Translations under genes and position numbers: made by a program | Origin: Acidobacteriota bacterium | GTDB lineage: Bacteria > Acidobacteriota > Vicinamibacteria > Vicinamibacterales > 2-12-FULL-66-21 | Direction: 5' to 3' | Length of the DNA: 64,000 nt | Assembly: GCA_003222675.1 (NCBI GenBank) | Contig: QHWT01000040.1 | Coordinates: forward strand, 1 to 64,000 | Shown: positions 1-8,965 of the stretch, piece after piece | Layout: each line of letters begins with the position of its first letter | Position numbering within the stretch: the first letter of the stretch is position 1 | Notes under the pieces: model-generated | The model's input: only the letters and a program-made list of their open reading frames with translations | Told to the model about the DNA's origin: nothing | Database searches by the model: none

Positions 1-957
1 CCGCCCAGGAACGTGCTCGAGCGCGGTGATGCCGGCTTCGATCGCGGAGAACGGCAGGTCGAGCGCCATCGCGGCGGCGGATGCGGCGAGGATGTTGTAG
101 GCGTTTGGCCGGCCGACAAGGCGCGAGCGAACGTGAATGGCGCCACGCGGCGTGCGGATGTCGAACGTCAGGCCGTCGAGCGAGAACGTCAGTGGGCCCG
201 GGCGCACGTCGGCGGCCCCGTCAATCGCGTACGTGACCGGGCGCTTCGCCGCCGCCGCCATCTCGGGACCACGGCGATCATCGATATTGATCACGCCGAC
301 CGCCCCTTCGGGCAGCAGCTCGAACAGCCGTCGCTTGGCGACGAAATACGCCTCCATGTCGCCATGGAAGTCCAGGTGGTCGCGCGTGAGGTTCGTGAAG
401 ATGCCCGCGGCGAAACGAAGATAGTCGACGCGGCGCAGTGAGAGGGCGTGCGACGAGACCTCCATCACGCACGCGCCGCAGCCCTGCGCCAGCATGCTGC
501 GGAACATCTGCTGCAGGTCTGGCGCCTCGGGCGTCGTGCGCGAGGCCTCGATCTCACGTCCGCCGACTCTGTAGCCGATAGTACCGATGCGCCCGCACTT
601 GATTCCCGCGGCCTCGAAGATCGACGCGAGAATGTAGGACGTCGTCGTCTTGCCGTTCGTGCCCGTGATCCCGACGAGTGCGAGATCGTCGGTGGGGTTG
701 CCGTAGTAGGCCGCCGACAGCGCCGCCAGCGTGTCGCGCGCGTTCGACACCTGGACCCAGGGCACACTGATGCCGGCGAGGGGAGCACTCTCCGCCACGA
801 CTGCGATGGCCCCCTTCGCGATCGCCTGCGGCGCGAACCGCGCACCATCCGCGTGGAGTCCGCGCAGCGCGACGAACACCGCGCCCGGCATGACGCTGCG
901 CGAATCGTACGCAATCGACGTCACCGGCAGACGCTCCAGCAATTCCTGGAGCATCAT
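1..957 (-). CDS. murE: UDP-N-acetylmuramyl-tripeptide synthetase (MurE), C-terminus beyond window edge
   Basis: Minus-strand frame reads ...VGITGTNGKTTTSYILASIFEAAGIKCGRIGTIGYR... and GACVMEVSSHALSLRRVDYLRFAAGIFTNLTRDHLDFHGDMEAYFVAKRRL, classic Mur ligase motifs; start ATG overlaps the ftsI stop (ATGA). Confidence 0.93.
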   Translation of the reverse strand, partial: MMLQELLERLPVTSIAYDSRSVMPGAVFVALRGLHADGARFAPQAIAKGAIAVVAESAPLAGISVPWVQVSNARDTLAALSAAYYGNPTDDLALVGITGTNGKTTTSYILASIFEAAGIKCGRIGTIGYRVGGREIEASRTTPEAPDLQQMFRSMLAQGCGACVMEVSSHALSLRRVDYLRFAAGIFTNLTRDHLDFHGDMEAYFVAKRRLFELLPEGAVGVINIDDRRGPEMAAAAKRPVTYAIDGAADVRPGPLTFSLDGLTFDIRTPRGAIHVRSRLVGRPNAYNILAASAAAMALDLPFSAIEAGITALEHVPGR

Positions 958-3074
958 GGCGGTGATCCCCCCGCTGCGGCGGAAGAGAGCCGCCGTCCGA
1001 GCCGGAGGTTGCAGGCGTCACCGCGCACCAACGCGGATCCCGGCTCCGGATTCTGCGAGACGACGAAACCGTCACCGCTCATGCGCGCGGACATGCCGAT
1101 GCGCGAGAGGAGACGGAGCGCTTCGCGCGCGCTCAGACCACGCAGATCCGGCACGAGCCCGTTGCGCGCGGGCTCGAACGGCGCGGTCAGGACGGCGGTA
1201 CCCGCCGGCCGCTTGACGACTTCGAGCTCACCGCCGGAATCGTGACGTGCCACGAGCACCGGCGGCGGAGCGTTGATCGTGGGCCCGATGCCAAGATATG
1301 TCAGCGACGCTTCAGCGATTCGCTTGAACACTGGCGCGGATACGGCACCGCCGGTGTAGCCGTTACCGTGCGGCGAGTCAATCACGACGAGGATGGTCAA
1401 GCGGGGCTTACGCGACGGGATGAAGCCGACGAACGACGCGTTGTAGTCAGACTTCTGGTAGCGGCCGTTCACGAGCTTCGCCGCGGTGCCGGTCTTACCG
1501 GCAACCGTGTAGCCGGAAATCTGGGCGGCCCTCGCGGTGCCCCGCTCGACCACCTGCTCCATGATCGTTGTCAGCGTCGCGGCGGTTTCGGCCGTGATCG
1601 CCTCGTGCAGCACCTTGCGCGGCACATCGAGGCGCTTGGCGTCCTTGATGAACGCACGTACCACGTGCGGCTGCACGAGGTGCCCGCCGTTGGCGACGGC
1701 GCTGACCGCGGTCGTCATCTGCAGCGGCGTTACGCCCACCTGGTATCCCATCGACACCGACGCCAGCGCGCTCGGATCCAGACGATCCGGGCTCCAGACA
1801 ATCCCGGGCGTCTCACCACGGAAGTCGGGCGCGAGTGCTTGGCCGAAGCCAAAGCGGTTGACGTACTCGCCCAGGAGCTGCGGGCCGAGCTTCTGCCCGA
1901 CCTTGATTGCGCCGACGTTGCTCGATTTCACGATGACGTCCGTGAACGACAGCAGACCGTAATGATGCGTGTCGTGGATGATGCGCGAGCCGAATGTGAT
2001 GTAGCCGGGCGTCGTATCGACGGGCGTCTTGGAAGTGATGATTCCGTGCTCCAGCGCCGCCGATGCCGTGACGATTTTGAAGGTCGATCCGGGCTCGTAG
2101 AGATCCTGGATCGCGCGATTGCGCCGGGCGTCATCGTCGGCCTTGGTAAAGGCGTTCGGATTGAACGTCGGCCAGTTCGCCAGCGCGAGTATCTCGCCGC
2201 TGCGCGGATCCATGATGAGCGCGGTGCCGCCAGCCGCACGATTCGCTTCCACACCGGCGCGGAGCTCCCGTTCGGCGATATATTGAAGGTACTGATCGAT
2301 CGTGAGCTCGATGTCCGCGCCTGCCGTCGCGGGACGCTCGACACGGCTGAACAGCGCGTGACGCTTCGCGTCGGTCTGGATGAGGACCTTGCCCTCCTTG
2401 CCGCGGATCTGCGAGTCGTACGCCGACTCGATGCCGCCGAGGCCGACGTTGTCGAGACCCACGTAACCCAGCACGTGCGCGGCGAGCTCCGCCTTCGGAT
2501 AGTACCGGCGGCTTTCCTTCAGCAACATGATGCCCGGCAGGCCGAGATCCTTCACCTTCCGCGCTTCGGATGGCGTGACTTGCCGCGCGACGTACACGAA
2601 CGCGCCGCGGCGACCGAGTTTCTTTGCCATGTCCGTCCGGCGATCCGCGTTGCAGCCATCGAGCACCGTACAGAGACTCGCGGCCACGCCGGCCGCGTCG
2701 TCGATTTCCGAAGGGTCCGCGGCGATGGTATCGGCGTCGACGCTGTAGGCGAGCAGGCGACCGTTGCGGTCGAAGATCTCGCCGCGCTTGGCCGGCGGGA
2801 CGACAGTACGCGTCTGCTGACGGTCGGCCCGCGCCATGAGATCGGGGTGGTCGACGACCTGCAGGTAGACGAGGCGCGCCTCGATCGCGGCCGTCCACAA
2901 GCCGAAAATCGCGGCACATACGATCAGACGCGCACGGACGGCATCGCGCCAGCCCGCCAAGGTCGCAGGATCGCGCCGGACGACGTGCGGCGCGGACGGC
3001 TGCCCCCTGCGCGGAAGCCCCCACGGACGTCGGAATCTGCTGCTGCCGTCTACATCGGGCACCGAATCCCTCAC
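954..3074 (-). CDS. ftsI: Penicillin-binding protein / peptidoglycan D,D-transpeptidase with C-terminal PASTA domain (FtsI-like)
   Basis: 706 aa; N-terminal TM, YEPGSTFKIVTASAALE (SxxK), SSN, KTGTA motifs; C-terminal VPDLRGLSAREALRLL PASTA; dcw context. Confidence 0.93.
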   Translation of the reverse strand: MRDSVPDVDGSSRFRRPWGLPRRGQPSAPHVVRRDPATLAGWRDAVRARLIVCAAIFGLWTAAIEARLVYLQVVDHPDLMARADRQQTRTVVPPAKRGEIFDRNGRLLAYSVDADTIAADPSEIDDAAGVAASLCTVLDGCNADRRTDMAKKLGRRGAFVYVARQVTPSEARKVKDLGLPGIMLLKESRRYYPKAELAAHVLGYVGLDNVGLGGIESAYDSQIRGKEGKVLIQTDAKRHALFSRVERPATAGADIELTIDQYLQYIAERELRAGVEANRAAGGTALIMDPRSGEILALANWPTFNPNAFTKADDDARRNRAIQDLYEPGSTFKIVTASAALEHGIITSKTPVDTTPGYITFGSRIIHDTHHYGLLSFTDVIVKSSNVGAIKVGQKLGPQLLGEYVNRFGFGQALAPDFRGETPGIVWSPDRLDPSALASVSMGYQVGVTPLQMTTAVSAVANGGHLVQPHVVRAFIKDAKRLDVPRKVLHEAITAETAATLTTIMEQVVERGTARAAQISGYTVAGKTGTAAKLVNGRYQKSDYNASFVGFIPSRKPRLTILVVIDSPHGNGYTGGAVSAPVFKRIAEASLTYLGIGPTINAPPPVLVARHDSGGELEVVKRPAGTAVLTAPFEPARNGLVPDLRGLSAREALRLLSRIGMSARMSGDGFVVSQNPEPGSALVRGDACNLRLGRRLSSAAAGGSPP

Positions 3075-3096
3075 TCAGCTCAGGAGGCGCCGCGTT

Positions 3097-3489
3097 TCAG
3101 CGCGCCGCAACGACCGATTTGTCGGGCGGCGCCGCCGGCGTCACGCGCTCGATCACAATTGCCTGATCGCGCGTGGGCGCGACGAGGTGCAGCTGTTCGG
3201 TCGCGATCTTCTCGATGCGGCGGGGCGCGCGCAGCGTCTCGATCTCTAGGCGTAGATGACGATTGATCTCTTCTTCCGCCGCGCGTTCCTGCTGCATGCG
3301 CTCGATCTGGTAGCCGTGGCGGAGCAGCTCGAAGTGCTGCCACGCCGAGAACAGCAGCACCACGACCAGGAACATGCCGATTCCCATCGAGCGCCACAAC
3401 TGGCGCTGCCGCGCTTGGTCCACTTCGCGGACGATCGGATTGTTCCGCACGTCCTTCTTGATCGCGTATTCGAAATCCATCGTGCTCAT
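3097..3489 (-). CDS. ftsL: FtsL/DivIC-like cell division protein
   Basis: 130 aa, one TM helix plus coiled coil, between rsmH and ftsI. Confidence 0.75.
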   Translation of the reverse strand: MSTMDFEYAIKKDVRNNPIVREVDQARQRQLWRSMGIGMFLVVVLLFSAWQHFELLRHGYQIERMQQERAAEEEINRHLRLEIETLRAPRRIEKIATEQLHLVAPTRDQAIVIERVTPAAPPDKSVVAAR

Positions 3490-4318
3490 GCGACCCTCTC
3501 AATCGCGCGCAGTTTCGCGCTGCGCGCCCGCGGATTCCGCGCCAGTTCCGCGTCGGCCGGCACGAGCGGCCGCTTCGTCAGAATGCGCATCGCCTCTTCG
3601 GCCTTCTCGATCGCGCGGAACGTATGCTTCACGATCCGGTCCTCGAGGGAGTGAAACGTGATTACGGCCAGGCGCGCCCCCTGCAGCAGCCGCCGCGTGG
3701 CGCCGACAAGAAACGTATCGAGGTCCTCGAGCTCCCGGTTGACCCAGATGCGAAGCGCCTGGAACGTCCGCGTCGCCGGATCGATCCGCTGGTAGCCGCG
3801 ATGCGGGATCGCGCGCCGCACGATTGCCGCGAGCTGTCCCGTGGTTTCGACCGGCACGGATGCGCGCGACGACACGATCGCCCTCGCGATCCGCCGCGAG
3901 TACCGCTCTTCGCCGTACTCGAAAATCACGTTCGCCAGCTCCTCTTCGTCCACGGTGCGCAGCCACTCCGCCGCGCTCGCCCCGCTCGTCTGGTCCATCC
4001 GCATGTCGAGCGGCTCGTCGCGCCGGAAGCTGAACCCCCGGCCTTCGGCGCCGGGATCCCTCGCGCGTCGAGGACCCGATCGAGCTCACGATAATCCGCG
4101 TGGACCAGTTCCACGCGATCCCGATACGGCGCGAGCGCCTCTCCCGCCAACGCGAGCGCGATCGGATCACGATCGAGACCCAGCACCCGGGTCGCGCCAC
4201 CCTCGAGCAGCGCGCGGCTGTGTCCGCCGAGGCCGACCGTGCAGTCGACGAACAGGCCGCCCCGCGCCGGCGCGAGCAGGTCCAGCACTTCGGCCACCAT
4301 CACCGGCTCGTGCAACAT
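3486..4318 (-). pseudogene. rsmH: 16S rRNA m4C1402 methyltransferase RsmH, frame disrupted by an apparent internal deletion
   Basis: N-part [47 protein letters not shown] in one frame and C-part [41 protein letters not shown] in another; the conserved DGxLxDLGVSSxQLD segment is missing at about 4034-4048. Confidence 0.88.
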
Positions 4319-4322
4319 GGCG

Positions 4323-4763
4323 TCAGATGCCGAACTCCGAAAGAGCCTTCGCGTCGTCGTCCGTGTACGGATCACGCTGCAGCTTGGCGACGAAGCGCTC
4401 GTGATTCCAGACGTCCAGCCAATCTACCTGCCCGAGCACGTCGACCTCGCCTGCCATGCCGGCCGAGTCCCGCAGCCGTGGGTGGATCACCACGCGTCCC
4501 TGCGTATCGATTTCCGCCGTCTGCCCGTAATAACTCACGCGGTCGAGAAATTTGAGCCGCGCGGGGTGCGTTGAAGGGGCGCGTGCGAGTTTTTCCTCGA
4601 GCGCCAGCCAGACCGGCATGGGATAAACGCGGACATACTCCCCCGTCAGGCTCGTCACGAACAGCTCGGTCCCGTGCTTCCCCTCGACGAAGGCACGAAA
4701 GGCGTTCGGGATCTTGAGCCGCCCCTTGTCATCGATTTTGGCGGCGTAATTGCCCCGGAGCAC
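4323..4763 (-). CDS. mraZ: Transcriptional regulator MraZ
   Basis: 146 aa, [23 protein letters not shown] with a duplicated AbrB-like fold motif ([13 protein letters not shown]); first gene of the dcw block. Confidence 0.94.
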   Translation of the reverse strand: MLRGNYAAKIDDKGRLKIPNAFRAFVEGKHGTELFVTSLTGEYVRVYPMPVWLALEEKLARAPSTHPARLKFLDRVSYYGQTAEIDTQGRVVIHPRLRDSAGMAGEVDVLGQVDWLDVWNHERFVAKLQRDPYTDDDAKALSEFGI

Positions 4764-4772
4764 GTCGCTTTA

Positions 4773-4798
4773 CTCCACTTTGCTCCACAAAATTCCAC
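4773..4798 (-). promoter_or_regulatory. MraZ box (three GTGGA-type direct repeats at 10-bp spacing)
   Basis: Minus strand reads GTGGAATTTTGTGGAGCAAAGTGGAG immediately upstream of mraZ; GTGG at exact 10-bp period. Confidence 0.8.
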
Positions 4799-4940
4799 GC
4801 AGATAGTAGGGGAGGCATCGGATGATGTCAACGCCAAAATGCAGAGTCTCAGTGTGTTACGCTCTATTTTTGCCAGGAGAAGAAATAGCGAACCAGGCGC
4901 ACCTGAGCTGCTGTCGCGTGCTACGATGCGCAGATCTGCC

Positions 4941-6032
4941 ATGCTGCGTGCCGGCCTCATTGGATTCCCGTCCTCGGGAAAGACCGCCCTCTTTCAACTC
5001 CTGACCAGCGCTCGAGAAGCCCCACGCAGCGGTGGCAAGCCAGAAGCGAACGTCGGCGTCGCGCGCGTGCCGGATGAACGCCTGGACAGACTGACCGCTC
5101 TCTTCAATCCGAAGAAGCACGTTCCCGCGGCCGTGGAGTTCGCCGACATGGGCGGCGCCACCGGCGCAAAGACAGGCGCGGCCGCGCTCCTCGACGTCGC
5201 TCCGTTTCGCAATGCCGACGCGCTGCTGCACGTCGTGCGCATGTTTCGGGATCCGTCGGTCCCTCATGCATCCGGCTCGGTCGATCCGGGCCGAGACGTT
5301 CGCACGATGGAAGACGAGGTCCTCCTCGCGGACCTCGGGGTCGTCGAGCGAAGGCTCGAACGCCTCGATCGCGATCTGAAAAAGGCTGGCAGCAACACGG
5401 AACTGAAGAAGGAGCAGGAGATCCTGCAGCGCTGCCGCACGGCGCTCGAGGACGGGCGGCCGCTGCGCGCGCTGGAGCTCGCCGGCGAGGAGGCGAAGCG
5501 TCTCCGTGGCTTTCAGTTCCTCTCGGCAAAGCCGCTGCTGCTCGTGCTGAATCTCGACGAAGCGGATCTGGCGCAGGCCGACCGAGCGATCGAGCTGGCG
5601 GGCCTGAAGGAGTTCATCAGGGGCGCCGCGACTCGCGCCGTGCCGATCTGCGCGAAGATCGAGCTCGAGATCGCGCAGCTCGACGAGGCGGACGCGCAGG
5701 CGTTCATGGCGGATCTTGGTCTCCGGGAATCAGGCCTCGATCGCGTGATTCGCGCGAGCTACGACCTGCTCGGATACATCTCGTTCTTCACCGTTGGCGA
5801 GGACGAGAACCGCGCATGGTCGATTCCGCGCGCGACAACCGCGCAGAATGCCGCCGGAGAGATCCACACCGACATCCAGCGCGGTTTCATCCGTGCCGAA
5901 GTCGTGCGCTACGAGCACCTGCTCGCCCGCGGCTCGCTCGCCGCGTGCCGCGAGCACGGCGAGCTTCGTCTCGAAGGCAAGGAATACATCGTCCTCGACG
6001 GCGATGTGATCAACTTTCGTCATGCCACGTGA
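4941..6032 (+). CDS. ychF: Redox-regulated ATPase YchF (Obg-family, TGS-like C-terminus)
   Basis: MLRAGLIGFPSSGKTALFQLLT P-loop, C-terminal KEYIVLDGDVINFRHAT; start placed inside the longer ORF. Confidence 0.9.
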   Translation: MLRAGLIGFPSSGKTALFQLLTSAREAPRSGGKPEANVGVARVPDERLDRLTALFNPKKHVPAAVEFADMGGATGAKTGAAALLDVAPFRNADALLHVVRMFRDPSVPHASGSVDPGRDVRTMEDEVLLADLGVVERRLERLDRDLKKAGSNTELKKEQEILQRCRTALEDGRPLRALELAGEEAKRLRGFQFLSAKPLLLVLNLDEADLAQADRAIELAGLKEFIRGAATRAVPICAKIELEIAQLDEADAQAFMADLGLRESGLDRVIRASYDLLGYISFFTVGEDENRAWSIPRATTAQNAAGEIHTDIQRGFIRAEVVRYEHLLARGSLAACREHGELRLEGKEYIVLDGDVINFRHAT

Positions 6033-6053
6033 TAGCATCACGAAAAACGGTTC

Positions 6054-7097
6054 ATGCCTGTACGGACGGTTTTAGTCTGCGAAGCGCAGGTGCCGTTCGT
6101 GCACGGCGGCGCGGAAGTGCACGTTCGCGAGCTCACGCGGGAACTGACGGCGCGGGGCTACCTGGCGGAGTTGGTCAGCATCCCGTTCAAGTGGTATCCG
6201 AAAGAGGAAATCCTTCCGCACGCCGCTGCCTGGCGGCTGATCGATCTCAGCGAAAGCAACGGCCGGCCCGTCGACCTGGTCATCGCCTCGAAGTTTCCGA
6301 CCTACTTCGTCCGCCATCCGAACAAGGTGGCGTGGCTGATTCACCAATACCGGGCGGCGTACGAGTTGTGCGGGACCGTTTACAGCGACTTCGGGCACAA
6401 CGAGCGTGACGTCGGCTTGCGCGACACGCTCGTGCAGCTCGACACGCAGATGCTCGGGGAATGCCGGCGGTTGTTCGCCAACGCGCGCAACACCGCGAAC
6501 CGCGTCACGAAATTCAACGGTTTGCCGGCCGAGCCGCTGTATCATCCGCCACGACTCGCATCGCGGCTCGAAGCCGGAATCTACGGCGACTACGTGTTGT
6601 CAGTGGGCCGGATCGAATCGGTGAAACGCGTGGATTTGCTCGTCTCGGCGATGGCGCACGTCGATCGACCGATCCGCTTGATCGTGGCGGGTGACGGAAC
6701 GCAGCGCCCGAACGTCGAGCGGCTCGCCGCCGAACTCGGCGTCAGCGATCGCGTCGATTTTCTCGGCACTGTGGACGATGACGCGCTGGTCACGCTGTAT
6801 CGCGACACGCTGGCCGTCGTGTATCCGCCCTTCGACGAAGACTTCGGATACGTGACGCTCGAAGCGTTTCTCGCGCGCAAGCCGGTCGTGACCGCGACCG
6901 ACTCCGGTGGTCCGATCGAGTTCGTCGTCGACGGTGTGAACGGGTTCGTCTCGCCGCCGGAACCCGCGCCTATCGCCGCGGCGATTAATGCGCTCGCGTC
7001 CGATCGGCGGCGCGCCGCGGCGCTCGGAGACGCGGGCTACACACGCGCGCGTCAAATCACCTGGGACGGCGTCATCGAAAAGCTGGTCTCGTCTTGA
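6054..7097 (+). CDS. GT4-type glycosyltransferase
   Basis: GGAEVHVRELTREL N-terminus; YVLSVGRIESVKRVDLLVSA and PPFDEDFGYVTLEAFLARKPVVTATDSGGPIEFV. Confidence 0.87.
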   Translation: MPVRTVLVCEAQVPFVHGGAEVHVRELTRELTARGYLAELVSIPFKWYPKEEILPHAAAWRLIDLSESNGRPVDLVIASKFPTYFVRHPNKVAWLIHQYRAAYELCGTVYSDFGHNERDVGLRDTLVQLDTQMLGECRRLFANARNTANRVTKFNGLPAEPLYHPPRLASRLEAGIYGDYVLSVGRIESVKRVDLLVSAMAHVDRPIRLIVAGDGTQRPNVERLAAELGVSDRVDFLGTVDDDALVTLYRDTLAVVYPPFDEDFGYVTLEAFLARKPVVTATDSGGPIEFVVDGVNGFVSPPEPAPIAAAINALASDRRRAAALGDAGYTRARQITWDGVIEKLVSS

Positions 7098-8104
7098 AGC
7101 TCATCATCCAGATCCCGTGCCTGAACGAAGCGACGACGCTCCCGTCGACGCTGGCGGATCTTCCGCGCAGCATCCCGGGGATCGACGCTGTCGAGACGCT
7201 CGTTATCGATGACGGCTCGCGCGACGGCACGTCGGAGGTCGCGATCGCGTGCGGCGTGAACCACGTCGTGCGGCTGCGCCGGAACAAGGGGCTGGCGGCG
7301 GCGTTCCAGGCGGGCATCGATGCCTGCCTCAAGGCGGGCGCCGACATCATCGTCAATACGGACGCCGACAACCAGTACGCGGGCCGCGATATCCAGAAAC
7401 TGATCGAACCGCTGCTCCGCGGCGAGGCGGACATCTGCATCGGCGATCGCAACATTGCGGAGCTCGAGCACATGTCGTGGCGGAAGCGGCAACTCCAGCG
7501 GCTCGGGAGCTGGGTCGTCCGCCAGGTCTCGAGCACCACGGTGCCCGATACGACGAGCGGGTTCCGGGCCTACACGCGCGACGCGGCGCTGCGCATGACG
7601 ATCGTCTCGGAGTTTTCCTACACGCTCGAGTCGATCATCCAGGCCGGGAAGAAGCGGATGGCGATCGCGCACGTGGCCATCGCGACCAATCCGCGGACGC
7701 GCGAGTCGCGCCTCTTCGACAGCATCTTTTCGTACATCAAGCGCTCGAGCGCGACCATCGTCCGCATCTATGCGATGTACGAACCGTTGAAGGTGTTCAC
7801 CTACATCGGGCTGACGCTGTTCGGCGCGGGGTTCCTCATCTCGCTGCGATTCCTTTACTACTACCTCACCTCGTTCACCGGCGGCGGCCGCTATCTGCAG
7901 TCGCTGATCTATGCGGCGGTCCTGATGATCGTCGGGTTCCAGGTCGTGTTGATCGGGCTACTCGCCGACGTCATTTCCGCCAACCGGAAGCTGCTGGAGG
8001 ATCTGCTCTATCGCGTGCGCTCGCTCGAGTTGCCGGCGCGGGATGCAGAGCCGCCCGAGAGGGCGCTGACCTCGCGCGATCGCGCGTCGCGCTGGGAGCA
8101 CTGA
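7094..8104 (+). CDS. GT2 glycosyltransferase with C-terminal TM helices
   Basis: IIQIPCLNEATTLPSTL, VIDDGSRDGT, NTDADNQYAGRDI; TM helices at the C-terminus. Confidence 0.87.
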   Translation: MKLIIQIPCLNEATTLPSTLADLPRSIPGIDAVETLVIDDGSRDGTSEVAIACGVNHVVRLRRNKGLAAAFQAGIDACLKAGADIIVNTDADNQYAGRDIQKLIEPLLRGEADICIGDRNIAELEHMSWRKRQLQRLGSWVVRQVSSTTVPDTTSGFRAYTRDAALRMTIVSEFSYTLESIIQAGKKRMAIAHVAIATNPRTRESRLFDSIFSYIKRSSATIVRIYAMYEPLKVFTYIGLTLFGAGFLISLRFLYYYLTSFTGGGRYLQSLIYAAVLMIVGFQVVLIGLLADVISANRKLLEDLLYRVRSLELPARDAEPPERALTSRDRASRWEH

Positions 8105-8965
8105 GTGGCGGATCCGTCCAGCGTTTCAATCGTCATTCCGGCGTACAACGAGGAAGAAGGCATCGCGGACGTCATTTCGACGCTGCGCCTCGCCGCCTCA
8201 TGGCACGAGATCATCGTCGTCGATGATGGCTCAGCAGACGGCACGGGGGACCGCGCCGCCGCGGCGGGAGCGGCTGTCGTCACGCATCCGTACAACAAGG
8301 GCAACGGCGCCGCCGTGAAGAGCGGCATCCGGCGCGCCACTGGCGAATACGTGCTGATCATCGACGGCGACGGCCAGCACCCCCCGGAAGATGCGCTGCG
8401 GCTCGTCTCACGACTGGGCGAGTACGACCTCGTGATCGGCGCGCGCGCGGGCGCGACACAGGCAACGCAGACGCGCAGGGCCGGGAACTCCGCTTTGAAC
8501 CGGCTCGCGAGTTACCTGACCGATCGGGAGATCCCCGATCTGACGTCGGGATTTCGCGGCGCACGGCGCGAGCATCTGCGCGAGTTCCTGCACCTGCTGC
8601 CAAACGGTTTCTCCACGCCGACCACGACGACCCTGGCGTTCATCAAGGTCGGATACAACGTCATCTTCGAGCCGGTGGAGGCGCGTCAGCGCGCGGGGCA
8701 ATCAAAGATCAAGCTCGCGCGCGACGGCACGAAGTTCCTGATAATCATTTTCAAGATCGTCACGCTCTTCAGCCCTCTCCGCATTTTCCTGCCGCTCAGT
8801 CTCGCATCGTTCATTGTGGGCGCCGGCTACGCGGCATGGACGATCGCGACGCAAAGCCACGTTACGAACTCGTCCGTGCTCCTGATTCTCTTCGCCGTCG
8901 TCGTGTTTCTCGTCGGTCTCGTGTCCGAGCAGATTTCCGCGCTGCGCTTCGAAGGCCGGCAGTGA
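8105..8965 (+). CDS. GT2 glycosyltransferase (DPMS-like) with TM helices
   Basis: SIVIPAYNEEEGIADVI, VVDDGSADGT, IDGDGQHPPED; GTG start. Confidence 0.87.
   Translation: MADPSSVSIVIPAYNEEEGIADVISTLRLAASWHEIIVVDDGSADGTGDRAAAAGAAVVTHPYNKGNGAAVKSGIRRATGEYVLIIDGDGQHPPEDALRLVSRLGEYDLVIGARAGATQATQTRRAGNSALNRLASYLTDREIPDLTSGFRGARREHLREFLHLLPNGFSTPTTTTLAFIKVGYNVIFEPVEARQRAGQSKIKLARDGTKFLIIIFKIVTLFSPLRIFLPLSLASFIVGAGYAAWTIATQSHVTNSSVLLILFAVVVFLVGLVSEQISALRFEGRQ

Noticed and set aside
1242-3266. 674-aa plus-strand ORF antisense to ftsI
   Set aside because: High-GC shadow ORF; Arg/His/Asp-rich, no recognisable motif, opposite a clear PBP gene.
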